The notes under the pieces are model-generated. The model was not told the origin of the DNA, did no database searches, and worked only from the letters and a program-made list of their open reading frames with translations. Shown here in pieces: positions 1 through 10,264 of a stretch of 64,000 nt of DNA; the first letter of the stretch is position 1; each line of letters starts with the position of its first letter. This DNA comes from Macrostomum hystrix (lineage: Eukaryota > Platyhelminthes > Macrostomidae), in NCBI GenBank assembly GCA_950097015.1, contig CATNEN010000025.1, positions 3,821,001-3,885,000 of the forward strand, written 5' to 3'. The translations under genes and the position numbers were made by a program.

Positions 1-2636
1 AAAACGAGTACGAGATGGTGCTGAGCGCGGAGTCTCAGCTGCAACAGTGCGACGAGACGGACGCCTGCGCAGTGCCCGAGATGAAGTTCAGCTTCGTGCC
101 GATCGCTGAGCTGCAGAACGTGGAGCCGAACAAGTGAGTTTATGAGCTGCTGATTGTCTGGATGATGCGGCATGACATATGAGCAGTGACTCAGGGAGTG
201 CAGCAGTGACTCAGTGGGTTGCAGCAGTGAATTATTGAGTACAATGAGTACAGCAGTGAATCAGTGAGTGCAGCTGTGACTCAGTGAGTGCAGCAGTGAA
301 TCAGTGAGTGCAGCAGTGACTCAGTGAGTGCAGCAGTGAATCAGTGAGTGCAGCTGTGACTCAGTGAGTGCAGCAGTGACTCAGGGAGTGCAGCAGTGAC
401 TCAGGGAGTGCAGCAGTGACCCAGTGAGGGCAGCAGTGACTCAGTGAGTGCAGCTGTGACTCAGTGAGTGCAGCAGTGACTCAGGGAGTGCAGCAGTGAC
501 TCAGGGAGTGCAGCATGACTCAGTGAGGGCAGCAGTGACTCAGTGAGTGCAGCTGTGACTCAGGGAGTGCAGCAGTGACTCAGGGAGTGCAGCAGTGACT
601 CAGGGAGTGCAGCTGTGTCTTAGGGATTGCAGCAGTGGCTGAGTGATTAGCAGCTCAGGTGACACTCAACCTGAAACACGCGCAGGTTCGTAGACGTGTG
701 CGGAGTTGTGCACGAGACGCATGACTGTCAGACAATCGTGGGCAAGACTAGCAACCGGGAGATTCAGAAGCGGGACCTGACGCTCGTGGACAACAGCGGC
801 TGCTCAGTCCGCTGCACCCTGTGGGGCGAGGATGCGGTAAAGTTCAACGGAGAGAAGAAGCCAGTTCTGGTGGTGAAGGGTGCCAAGGTGTCTGACTTTG
901 GCGGTCGATCGCTGAGCGCCACCTCAAACGGCTGCCTCCTTGTTGACCCTTCGATGCCAGAGGTGAACCGACTGCGAGGCTGGTACCTCATGGAGGGCCA
1001 GCAGATGCAGTTCGACGCGTTTAAGAACGAAGGCGGCGGCGGTGGCGGCTCTGGCGGAGGCGCCGTCTACCGCAACCTGAAGGACTGCAAGGCCGGTGGC
1101 TTCGGCACTGGGGACAAGTTCGAGTACTTTAGCTGCCTCGCCTGCATCATCCACATGAAGCGGGAGACCTGCTTGTACCAGGTGTGAAAGGCGTTTGCTC
1201 TTGAGCAGTCGATAATTGTACTCATGGACGATCTGTCTGCTCAACCTTAACTCACAGATTCACAGAGTTCTGGGCCAGTGTCCGCATTGACCCTGCTGTG
1301 TCACAGGTTCCCACTTCCCCAGTCACAGACTCCCAGTTCCGCAGTCACAGAATCCTAGTTCCCCAGTCACAGACTCCCAGTTCCTTAGTCTCTGGGACTC
1401 AGTTCCCCAGTCACAGACTCTCAGTTCCCCAGTCTCAGACTCTCAGTTCCCCAGTCACAGACTCCCATTTCCCCAGTCACAGACTCTCAGTTCCCCAGTC
1501 ACAGAATCCCAGTTCCTCAGTCACAGACTCCCAGTTCCCCAGTCACAGACTCTCAGTTCCCCAGTCTCAGACTCTCAGTTCCCCAGTCACAGACTCTCAG
1601 TTCCCCAGTCTCAGACTCCCATTTCCCCAGTCACAGACTCTCAGTTCCCCAGTCACATACTCTCAGTTCCCCAGTCACAGACCCCCAGTTCCCCAGTCAC
1701 AGACTCTCAGTTCCCCAGTCACAGACTCCCAGTTCCCCAGTCACAGACTCTCAGTTCCCCAGTCACAGACCCCCAGTTCCCCAGTCACATACTCTCAGTT
1801 CCCCAGTCACAGACCCCCAGTTCCCCAGTCACAGACTCTCAGTTCCCCAGTCACAGACTCTCAGTTCCCCAGTCACATACTCTCAGTTCCCCAGTCACAG
1901 ACCCCCAGTTCCCCAGTCACAGACTCTCAGTTCCCCAGTCACAGACTCTCAGTTCCCCAGTCACAGACTCTCATTTCCCCAGTCACAGACTCTCAGTTCC
2001 CCAGTCACAGACTCTCAGTTCCCCAGTCACAGACTCTCAGTTCCCCAAGTTCCCCAGTCTCAGACTCTCAGTTCCCCAGTCACAGACTCTCAGTTCTCCA
2101 GTCACAGAATCCTTGCTGCTGCCTCTCCGCAGGCCTGCGCCAAGGCCGACTGCAACAAGAAGGTCGTGGAGTTCAACGGCGAGTACCGCTGTGAAAAGTG
2201 TCAGTCCAGCTACCCGACTTTTACCTGGCGCTTCCTGCTGCAGGCCAACCTTGCCGATCACTCGGACAACCAGTGGGTCACCTGTTTCCAGGTGAGTTGC
2301 ACTTTCTTGTGCATTTCGTGATGCTGTATTTGCCAGTCATGTGTGAGCTGATGCCGCGACCTCTGTCCCCGCCCGCAGGACACGGCCGAGAAACTGCTTG
2401 GAACCACAGCCGCTCAGTTGGGCCAGCTGCGCACCGATGGTGACGACAAGGGCCAGGCCCAGGTGTTTGAGAGAGCCCTGTTCAAGTACCACCTGTTCAC
2501 GATGAGGGCCAAGATGGAGAACTTCCAGGATGAGATGAGGCTGCGTGTTGTGGTGCAGGACGTCAAGCAGCTGAACTTTGCCGAGGCTGGTCGCCTGCTC
2601 ATCAACCAGATTGAGTCCATGGTTGCCAAGGCCTAG
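1..2636 (+). CDS. RPA1: Replication protein A 70 kDa subunit, left copy (5' part outside window)
   Basis: Single-stranded-DNA-binding subunit of the nuclear replication protein A trimer. Visible exons are 1-133 (partial), 686-1181, 2133-2291 and 2379-2636. Introns start GTGAGT, GTGTGA and GTGAGT and end in CAG, and the frame stays open across all joins. The product matches RPA70 from the middle of DNA-binding domain A, through domain B (motif LWGEDA, then [10 protein letters not shown]) to domain C. Domain C keeps the zinc-binding Cys-x4-Cys and Cys-x2-Cys pairs (CAKADC, YRCEKC) at the start of exon 2133-2291. Stop TAG is at 2634-2636. The copy is nearly identical to the complete gene at 10265-14294 on the other strand; I saw one amino-acid change (Glu here, Asp there, codon near 107-109) and one silent change. 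Identity ends 13 bases after the stop codon. The gene looks intact as far as it can be seen. Confidence 0.93.
181..650 (+). repeat. 20-bp minisatellite in RPA1 (left) intron 2
   Basis: Tandem units read CAGCAGTGACTCAGTGAGTG with point variants. The array fills most of intron 134-685. Each unit contains a donor-like GTGAGT or GGGAGT. The matching array in the right RPA1 copy (12483-12695) is less than half as long, so copy number has changed since duplication. Confidence 0.9.
1304..2112 (+). repeat. 22-bp minisatellite in RPA1 (left) intron 3
   Basis: Tandem units contain CCCCAGTCACAGACTCTCAG followed by TT. The array runs almost to the acceptor at 2131-2132. Each unit contains a pyrimidine-rich CCCCAG that resembles a 3' splice site. 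A 298-codon open frame across it is a by-product of the repeat and not a gene. Confidence 0.92.
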
Positions 2637-2704
2637 TGAACAGGCCTGTTAGAGCCCATTGGTCGAACTTTTGACTTGCGGACTTGATTTACGCATCAGT
2701 GGCA

Positions 2705-2710
2705 AATAAA
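2705..2710 (+). terminator. Poly(A) signal of RPA1 left copy
   Basis: AATAAA lies about 70 bases after the stop codon, in the 3' flank that is unique to this copy. Assignment is by motif and position only. Confidence 0.5.
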
Positions 2711-5529
2711 TTTCGTAGTAAATACGATCTTCATTTTGTAAATGTAACTCCCATCCTACTCCGAAAATTCACAATTAACCATTGTGCGAAGCGTTAGGAA
2801 TTAGCGCATTTATTTCAACCTTCTTTTACCGTTTATTAGTAAGTGATAGTTTAATCATGGCTTGGTGTTTTTATCTTTAAGAATTGGTTGGCTTTCGTAA
2901 TCTTGCATGATTCGCACTCTCCCTTTCCATTGGTAACTTTGCTGGCTAAATAGTAACGGAATCCCACAGTGTGTGTGCATTTAAGAATCAAATTCTTAAG
3001 ACACGTGACCCAAACAATTTTCTACATATTTCGGTACAAAGCTGAACTATTTTTTTTACCTTTTCTATCGGTATAGCAATTGGTTACTCATTTCGGTGAC
3101 GCTCGCTTAGGTAAGCGTCTTATAATATTAAGACCATGAGTGTTGGGCAAAGGTTTAATATCTAAATTATAAAAAAGTGAGAAACTGGTTTTAATCAAGT
3201 TGGCCAATTTAGCATCTTTCTATTTCTTTTGTCTCTTAGAAAACCAACTCATCAGTCTACTCGTATTTTTGCAAGAGATGAACCGCTGGGTGCAGTATTA
3301 TAGGGAAGCAGAGTGAAATGAAAAAATTGATTCATAACTTTTTGTAAAAACACGTCTGAAGCTTCTTTCTGGCTATAGCTTTCAGTAGGTAAGCTGACGG
3401 ACTCTTCTGATGAACTCTTCTGGTGAACAGTGCGGAAAAACAATTTCAGAACTGCAGTAACAGCAACAATTAGAAATAATGACGAGCTCAACCCGAAGCT
3501 TTGAACATAAATCTATACACTATTAGTAAGTGTCATCACGTGTGTTTTAACACTGCCGAAAAAATATATTATCTATTCATGAAAACACATGCTTACACGT
3601 CATGTGTTTATATATATATCATGTGTTCCTGTATAATGTATAGGAATTCTGCAAGCAAACGAACAAACGCAAATCAAAATTAAACGAAAATTGTTTACCT
3701 ACTTGACTAAAAATTAAAATTAGTTTTAGATTATACTAACAAGTTTTTTAATTTAATATTATTTTAAAATACCTTTTATGTAGTAATATTTGTTTTAAAA
3801 AGCGTTATTCTTGTTTAATTTCAAATAATTTAACGCTGATATATCTTCCCTTATCCGTGCCAAATTAAGATCGATGCAAAAAAATTATTTGTGTTGTCAG
3901 GATTTTATACGTATCTGTTTACACATATTAGCTGTAAGTATCAAATATAAATGTAAACCATACACGCCTCTTCTTTAAAGCCTTATTATATTGCATTTTT
4001 TGTAAAATTGCATCTTAATTTTCATTTTCAGTGTAACAAAATCTTTAAATAGAAAAATTTAGAAACATTTTGCGACTTTAAGAAACGCTAGGTAGCTTTA
4101 ATAGATCTTCAAGTTCGGTTCCCTTATGTGACTCTATCTACCCATTCTATAGATGTATTGTTATGATGAGATCTGGAAATGTTCCAAATTTTTGGACACC
4201 TTGTCTTTTGGAACTTTTTGTGGGATATTGTGGGCAACAAGTGTACCATAATATGCAGTATGCAGAAAAATACATACTGAGACACCTGTGGGCTTGGGAG
4301 GCATAGTGTGACTATAAGCATATGAAATATCTTGCATATATTACAGAACACAACATCAAGAATAATTTGCACTATGGTTCTAATAATGGGGCTTAATAGC
4401 CCAGGTATAATCTGTAATAATATTTAATATTTTAACAAACTACTAGATAGATAGATATTTTGTATAGATATTTAACTGTTTTTCTATGTGATTTATAATT
4501 GATGAACTAGTTAATTAACTAACTAGTTAATGAACTAGTTGTACTGTACTCTGTTTTAAATTTTAAAGTAATATTTTGTAGGGTCCATATAGATATAGTT
4601 ACCAAGATAGGGCAAAGATGGACTATGTTGTGTACTTACTAAGATATACTAAGGTTGTAATTTATTTTAATTTTAGTTCTATTAAAATGATTAAAATGTT
4701 TTTTAATAAGATGAGTAATGGAATGATAAGTATAAACTATATGCTTAATCATATCATGATATTATGGCTGTTTAGCCTATGGCCTAGGAACAGACAATAA
4801 ATCTCAATGCTTAGCATAGAAGCACATGGCTAGCATCCCTAGACATGTGGCACAGTCAAAAACTGTGCTCCACAGTGTAGTCCAAGCTAAAAACTCCAGG
4901 CATATTTATTTGTTCACCTGGCAATCCTTTCAAACAGCTTGTTGGTCAAGTACTAAAGCAAAAATTCTGCCTCTGCCATTCGCCAGTAGTGTTACCCAGT
5001 CCAGTCAAACTCCAGGGTGCCCACAAACTTTAGAAACACAAAAAGTCTGATGTCAGTTTCAGACTTAAGATTTCAGCTTTCAGAGTGATGTCAGTGAATG
5101 TTGTCAATTTCCTCACCAGGCTTTTCATCAAAGCAATAGGATTCATCATTGTCATCAAAAAGCAAGTTTTCCGCCTAATTCAAAATTTATTTTATATTGT
5201 TTGTATTGTTAAATTCAAGTTTTCACCACATTTTCATTCCAAGTTGTAATACATAAGAAGCTCCTGTGTAAATTATAAAAATATTGCATTTTTTTTCTTT
5301 TGCTAGATTAAGCATTATTTAAATTTACAATATTCAACTTACTGAAAATATGGTAAGGAAATATTGCCTGCTAGCCATTGCTGTGGTTGTTGGTTGTTCT
5401 CCTATGCTCCAACTGAATTGCTATTGCTATTGCCGCTTTCAATGCTACCATAATGCTATCATTATTGCTTCCTAAAGGCAATTCCTCATTGGACTGGCTG
5501 TGTCCAGAATGCAGAGTGCAGTTGTGCAT
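2711..5529. other. AT-rich intergenic DNA, no gene seen
   Basis: This stretch separates the end of RPA1 from RPL7A. Open frames in it are short, AT-driven and show no recognisable protein. There is an imperfect palindromic run of TTAACTAGTTAA-like steps near 4500-4540. Confidence 0.5.
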
Positions 5530-5561
5530 TATTCTTTCAATTTCATCCCCTTTGCAGCGCG
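5530..5561 (+). promoter_or_regulatory. Candidate splice acceptor just before RPL7A start
   Basis: A pyrimidine-rich tract ending in TTTGCAG (5551-5557) is followed by only four bases, CGCG, before the ATG. This looks like the 3' end of a 5'-UTR intron or a spliced-leader trans-splice site. The sequence alone cannot tell which. Confidence 0.5.
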
Positions 5562-6813
5562 ATGCCTAACAACAAGGCAAAGGCTGCCAAGGCCAAGGGC
5601 AAGAAGCGGGTGGCGGCCGCTCCCGCCATCGTTAAGAAGGCCGAGGCCAAGAAGGTGACGAATCCGCTGATCCAAAGCCGTCCCAAGAGCTTTGCCATCG
5701 GCCAGGACATTCAGCCGAAGCGCGATCTGAGCCGCTTCTGCATGTGGCCTCGCTACATCCGGGTGCAGCGTCAGCGCGCGGTGCTGATGAAGCGCCTGAA
5801 GGTGCCGCCGGCCATCAACCAGTTCACCACGGCGCTGGACAAGCCGGCCGCTGCCCAGGTGTTTCGCCTGCTGGAAAAGTACAAGCCGGAGACGAAGCTG
5901 CAGAAGAAGGAGCGCCTGCGCCAGCGCGCGGAGCAGAGGGCGGCCGGCCAGTCGGACGAGCCGACCAAGCGGCCCAACAGCATCCGCTACGGCATCAACA
6001 ATGTCACCTCGCTGGTGAAGCGCAAGAAGGCTCAGCTGGTGGTCATTGCTCACGATGTTGATCCCATCGAGATTGTGCTGTACCTGCCTGCTCTCTGCCG
6101 CAAGATGGATGTGCCCTATTGCATCGTCAAGGTGAGCTTACTGATGGCTTTGCTGCTGTCACAGGTGTCTCACGTGTTGTTGGCTGGCCCTTTAGCAATC
6201 ATAAAATAGTGATTTTAGCAGGGCTCTGGGCATTTAGTGATTTAGCATTTAGTGACCGTAGATCCGCCAGTGAGAGGCAATTCTGTCTACTCCGCTGACT
6301 CCCGAGCACATACTCATACGGATACCGCACAGTGGTGTAAATCTACTCTGAATGTTTGGTTGTCAGGCAGTGTACTTCAGTAGCTACACTCTGTGCTTTG
6401 GGGGCTCGCACAAACTGCATTGCAAGTCCCCAAGCCCTCTCTCCGCGGCTGCGGCCCAAATGAACGTGGCCGCCGATTCAAGCTCGGGTACCTTGGTTAA
6501 GCCCTCTGCCACTCAGCCCCCCAAGACAGTGACAGGTGTCTGACAGCAGCCGTGGTTTGTCCCGCAGGGCAAGGCCCGCCTCGGCACCGTGGTCGGCATG
6601 AAGACCTGCGCCGCCATGGCCCTCGCCGGCGTCAACCCGGAGGACCGCTCGGCCCTCTCCAAGCTGGTTGAAACTGTGCGCAACAACTTCAACAGCCGCA
6701 GCGATGAGATCCGCAAACACTGGGGCGGCGGCATCATGGGACAGAAGTCGCAGGCCCGGGCTAACAAGATGGAGAAGGCGAGGCAGCGCGAGCTGCAGCT
6801 CAAGCTGGGATAA
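5562..6813 (+). CDS. RPL7A: 60S ribosomal protein L7a (eL8)
   Basis: Structural protein of the large cytosolic ribosomal subunit. It has two coding exons: 5562-6131, ending at the codon for Lys before GTGAGC, and 6568-6813, starting after CCCGCAG. The join is in phase 0 and gives 271 aa, against about 266 in vertebrates. Recognisable blocks are the basic N-terminus, [38 protein letters not shown] and LPALCRKM in exon 1, and [20 protein letters not shown] and HWGGGIMG in exon 2. The L7Ae RNA-binding fold spans the second half. The frame is intact and codon use is strongly G/C-ending, as in the flanking RPA1 exons. The gene lies in the spacer between the two inverted RPA1 copies and appears single here. 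Human RPL7A introns host snoRNAs; I could not identify a convincing box C/D pair in this 436-bp intron. Confidence 0.97.
6345..6530 (+). repeat. Degenerate dispersed repeat in RPL7A intron
   Basis: The stretch around ATGAACGTGGCC, GATTCAAGCTCGGGTACC and TTGGT resembles 22060-22110 inside the PLAC8 intron (ATGAATGTGGCC, GATTCGAGCTCAGGGACC, TTGGTAC). Two diverged copies of one interspersed element are the simplest reading. The family is not recognised. Confidence 0.45.
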
Positions 6814-6849
6814 GCGCTGTGGCAGCGGATTGCTTTTTCTGTCGGACCG

Positions 6850-8060
6850 ACTAATGATCACTGCGGCTTGAAGCTTTTCTGAAATAGAGAATGGAAGTCA
6901 GATGCAAAGGCAAAGTTGTTAGAAAATCACTTTCAAATTGTGTACCTGGAAGAAAAAAATAGCCGGTTTGAAGAGAAAACCTTTTGTTAATTTTTTTGCT
7001 GTTTCTTCAAAGTAGGCAATGATCCGATCTTGTATTGTACTCAAATCTATTGCTTAATCTGAACACAGGAAATAGTCTGTCTTCTGATCAAAGTTCTGAC
7101 TGAGGTCGGGAATTCGAATCTCAGTCCGTGTCCTTTAAAATTCACATGTAGGACATTTAGTCACTCAGGAAATATTGGTTTTTAATTTTCGAGTCCTGGA
7201 ATTCAACATAAATCGTGTATTCGTGTATTTCTGGGCTAAATGCTGGGATTATCAACTGTTTGTAAATGCATGTGTAAATGGAGGTTCAGTTTATTACCAC
7301 ATGCATAGAAAAGTCTCATTTTGCCAAGACACTGCAAGGAGTATTACGATTTGTACATATTCTAATCGACAATCTTTGGAGCTCAATAAGAACTCATCAA
7401 GGCCTAGATTTAGACTCTACCTAAGGTAACCAGGGTTAATTAGTTCTTTCCGAGACCATTGACTAGCCATGAAGGACGGCTGCAGTTCCACCGGATCAAT
7501 TAGCTTAGATCTTTCACGACTCGTCATATGGAAACAGTATTGGCTACGAGTCTGTCATCTGAAGCTGAAATAACAACTGCTTCTATAAAACGAATGCAAA
7601 CTAATCTAAACGAATCTAAATCTAGTAAAACTGTGGATACGTGTAGCTAAAATCAATACGTTACAGTTAGCAGACAGTTTTTAGTTATTTTCGCTGCTAC
7701 TTCGCCAACCCTTAAATTCAATCCAACAGTTAAAAGCTTCTTTGATCTAATTGACCAGCTTAAGTGGGAATGGAAAATTATAAATATTTAAACCGACAGT
7801 TTTGATGCAACTTGATAATAATCGTTTTTCTCTACTTTAAACATGCGTTTCACCTGCTCTATGGTCCAAGTTAAAATAGCGTTTGAAGAGGGCCTAAGAT
7901 ACGAGTGAGCATTGTCCGATTTTCCCAATCCAGTATCGCACTCCCTTTAATATAATACTGTTTCCTTTATATTATATTATATTATAATATCCTTTTAATA
8001 TAATATAAAACGACTAAATGTATTGTCTAACTTCAGCATATGGCCATTGATATAAGCTGG
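6850..8060. other. Intergenic AT-rich DNA with a possible SINE remnant
   Basis: No gene is seen. At about 7095-7135, GGGAATTCGAATCTCAG followed by GTGTCCTTTA resembles the B box and start of the body of the SINE copies at 24.8 and 45.3 kb. If related, it is heavily decayed. A TATAATATTA-type AT run lies near 7970-8005. Confidence 0.35.
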
Positions 8061-8469
8061 TAGTGACAAAAATTATGTCGCTTAGGGGAGGATTTGGCCA
8101 TAGATCTTGACCATTGAGGAGGACGAGAAGTCGTATAATTGATTAACTGGTATATTCCTTCCGGTTAGACTTAGAGAGTCCAGAAATGGCGCTACACGGC
8201 GAGGCGGGAATAAGTGCCATTGTTAGTAGGCTTTTTACCATAGACAGAAGATAAATGCATAGACTACAAGGACAAACTAACAGGAAGGAGTTGCATTCGT
8301 TCTAAATTTGCCATTGAAAAGAAATTCCTGGAACCCGATGCGTCATTCTCGGATTGTGTTGATGCCATTCCCGGAGCCTGCTGCATTGCTTCTGCCCATA
8401 GAAGTTAGTGGAGAGAGCTGTCACTCTGGGTTTGAACTGTCAGAGAGAACAAGTTATAAGCCGGGGAAA

Positions 8470-8510
8470 GAAATTGGGGGTGTGGGGCGAAGCCCCCTCT
8501 TTCTACCATA
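8470..8510 (+). repeat. G/C hairpin motif shared with 21095-21130
   Basis: GGGGGTGTGGGGCGAAGCCC followed by CCCT contains a GGGGC-GAA-GCCCC hairpin. A near copy, GGGGGTGTGGGGCAGAGCCC, occurs at about 21106-21125. The motif probably marks the end or core of a dispersed element of unknown type. Confidence 0.4.
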
Positions 8511-8632
8511 TAATATGTTTATCTAAGCTATGTTTTAAGATAAATAACGCAAGGAAAGGAAATCTATCATATATGAAGCCCGAGAGAATCTAAGACGACC
8601 TGAACTTAGACGAGCATCTGAGATCGACTGAA

Positions 8633-9241
8633 ATGGAGCACAGCAGCTACCCGAGCGGTTTACTGGATATTTCTCTCGGAGACGTGGTGGGTCTTTCGCT
8701 AGAAGAAGAGGATAAACGCCGAGAAATATGATATCTGTCTGACATTGAGAACGAGTTGAGTATACATTGTCGATTGATCAACTGGACGTTTCAACGGTGG
8801 ATGAGTACTTCGACACCATTTCGGCTGGAGACGCTCCAATGAATTCGGCCATACATATGTGTTGAATGCCAAGGTAGACGAAATGTAATCAGTGCTTCCA
8901 ATGAGTGTGCTGCTGTGCGAAAACTTACTGATTTTTTCGCCAATCGAGGAATCAACATCGCTTGGGATACATGTCCTACATGGCCAGAGATTCTGGCTGA
9001 CCGCTTACGTTTGTTTTTTTGTTTGATTCGTTGCAAGCACGGTGAATTGTATTCTCTATCGACGTTGATCGCATACCGAGCTGCTTTGTTTCGATATTTC
9101 CGATGCGTGCGTGGCATTAAGAGGTTTCACCGTAGACATGACATTCCCGGATCGTGTTGGCATTTCTGCTTAACCTACATCGAACGACATCTTTTCACCT
9201 TCGATTTTGTTCAAATTCCAGTTAAAAAAACGCGGAAATAA
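8633..9241 (+). pseudogene. Decayed ORF resembling a tyrosine-recombinase core-binding domain
   Basis: The longest open part (8915-9241) reads FFANRGINIAWDTCPTWPE, then ADRLRLFFCLIRCKHGELYS and TLIAYRAALFRYF. The pattern of a short FF helix, K/R-x-GELYS, then TL..YRA.L.RYF resembles the N-terminal SAM-like domain of Crypton and DUF3504-type tyrosine recombinases. Upstream, in other frames, are coherent-looking pieces (SIDQLDVSTVDEYFDTISAG; DISLGDVVGLSLEEEDKRRE), which implies several frameshifts and stops. No catalytic Arg-His-Arg-Tyr domain is visible. A basic-then-acidic open stretch ending DDEEVVE near 9470-9583 could be a remnant of the same element. The family assignment is from pattern memory and is tentative. 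Confidence 0.38.
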
Positions 9242-10251
9242 AAAATTCACATTAAGATATGATCAGTGCTTAAGGAAAATCAAAAGCGCCTTTTTAAAAG
9301 CCACAGAGCCCCTTCAATTCAAACTCGGCTTATTTGTCTATGGCAAAAGCTCTATTGCAAGAAACCATGAGTGTCTGAATTGAAATTCTGTTAGTTTTTT
9401 AATACTGGAATTTCATCTAAATTGAACATAAAAACGTGTACTTTTGATCTCGCTTCTCTTTTTATCCGAGGAAGACATAAAAGAAAGCGGAGAAATTGTG
9501 AAGCTCTTGCACTCTCTGGAGAATGGGGGGATACGGACGCAGATTCGCCACTACCGGCTGATGATGAAGAAGTAGTTGAGTAAACACGAGTGTCTATAGA
9601 TATTCAAAAGGCGATAAAAAATTGTTACTCCGATGCTCCGAATCACTTGTTACTTTTTATTCACTTTTTCTTTAGATAGTTTAAATTATCCCGAAGTATA
9701 AGGTTGAGAAATAAATAGCTTCTATCTCCATTATGACCATATAGACACTCGTTATCCTAGACCCAGATTTTTACAATTGTAATTATATACTCTTCACAAC
9801 CACAGGTATACGCTAGTACAATATTTAAACGTACTAATTCAGACAGCGGGCTGTCACATAAAAAATTCAGATAATAGCAATTCAGTAAACCGTTTTCTTG
9901 TCACAACGACTAATTAATAAGGACGAAAAAGTAGAATAAATAAATTATTTTTAAATAAACTTTGAAATTTTATTTCGTACGAAAATATACTTCTATACGC
10001 TAATCGAGTTACAACACGCAAGACAAAAAATGTGAAAAATGCACAGGGCCTTAACTGTTCAGGCTGACAAAATATTATTGTAAATAAAGAAAATAATTAT
10101 TTCAGCACGCTATTAAAAGTCCAAATAGTAATTAGCAAACTGAGAGTTATAAAATTTGGCTATACCACTGCTCAGTTACTACTGAAGTAGGAAAAATGAG
10201 TACATAAAGTTTGATAGAGTCCACAAAATTTGAACGAAAAAATCTAATGTC
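9242..10251. other. AT-rich flank of the right RPA1 copy
   Basis: No gene is seen beyond the possible transposon remnant. A minus-strand AATAAA (plus 9969-9974) lies about 290 bases past the stop of the right RPA1 copy and may be its poly(A) signal. This flank is unrelated to the 3' flank of the left copy. Confidence 0.4.
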
Positions 10252-10264
10252 ACAGGCCTGTTCA

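Noticed and set aside
1298-2194. 298-codon [15 protein letters not shown]-type ORF as a protein
   Set aside because: It lies wholly inside RPA1 intron 3, which is defined by exons matching RPA70 on both sides, and runs into the exon in the wrong frame.
6132-6567. snoRNA in the RPL7A intron
   Set aside because: Vertebrate RPL7A introns host box C/D RNAs, but here I found only scattered TGATG and CTGA motifs without a terminal stem or proper spacing.
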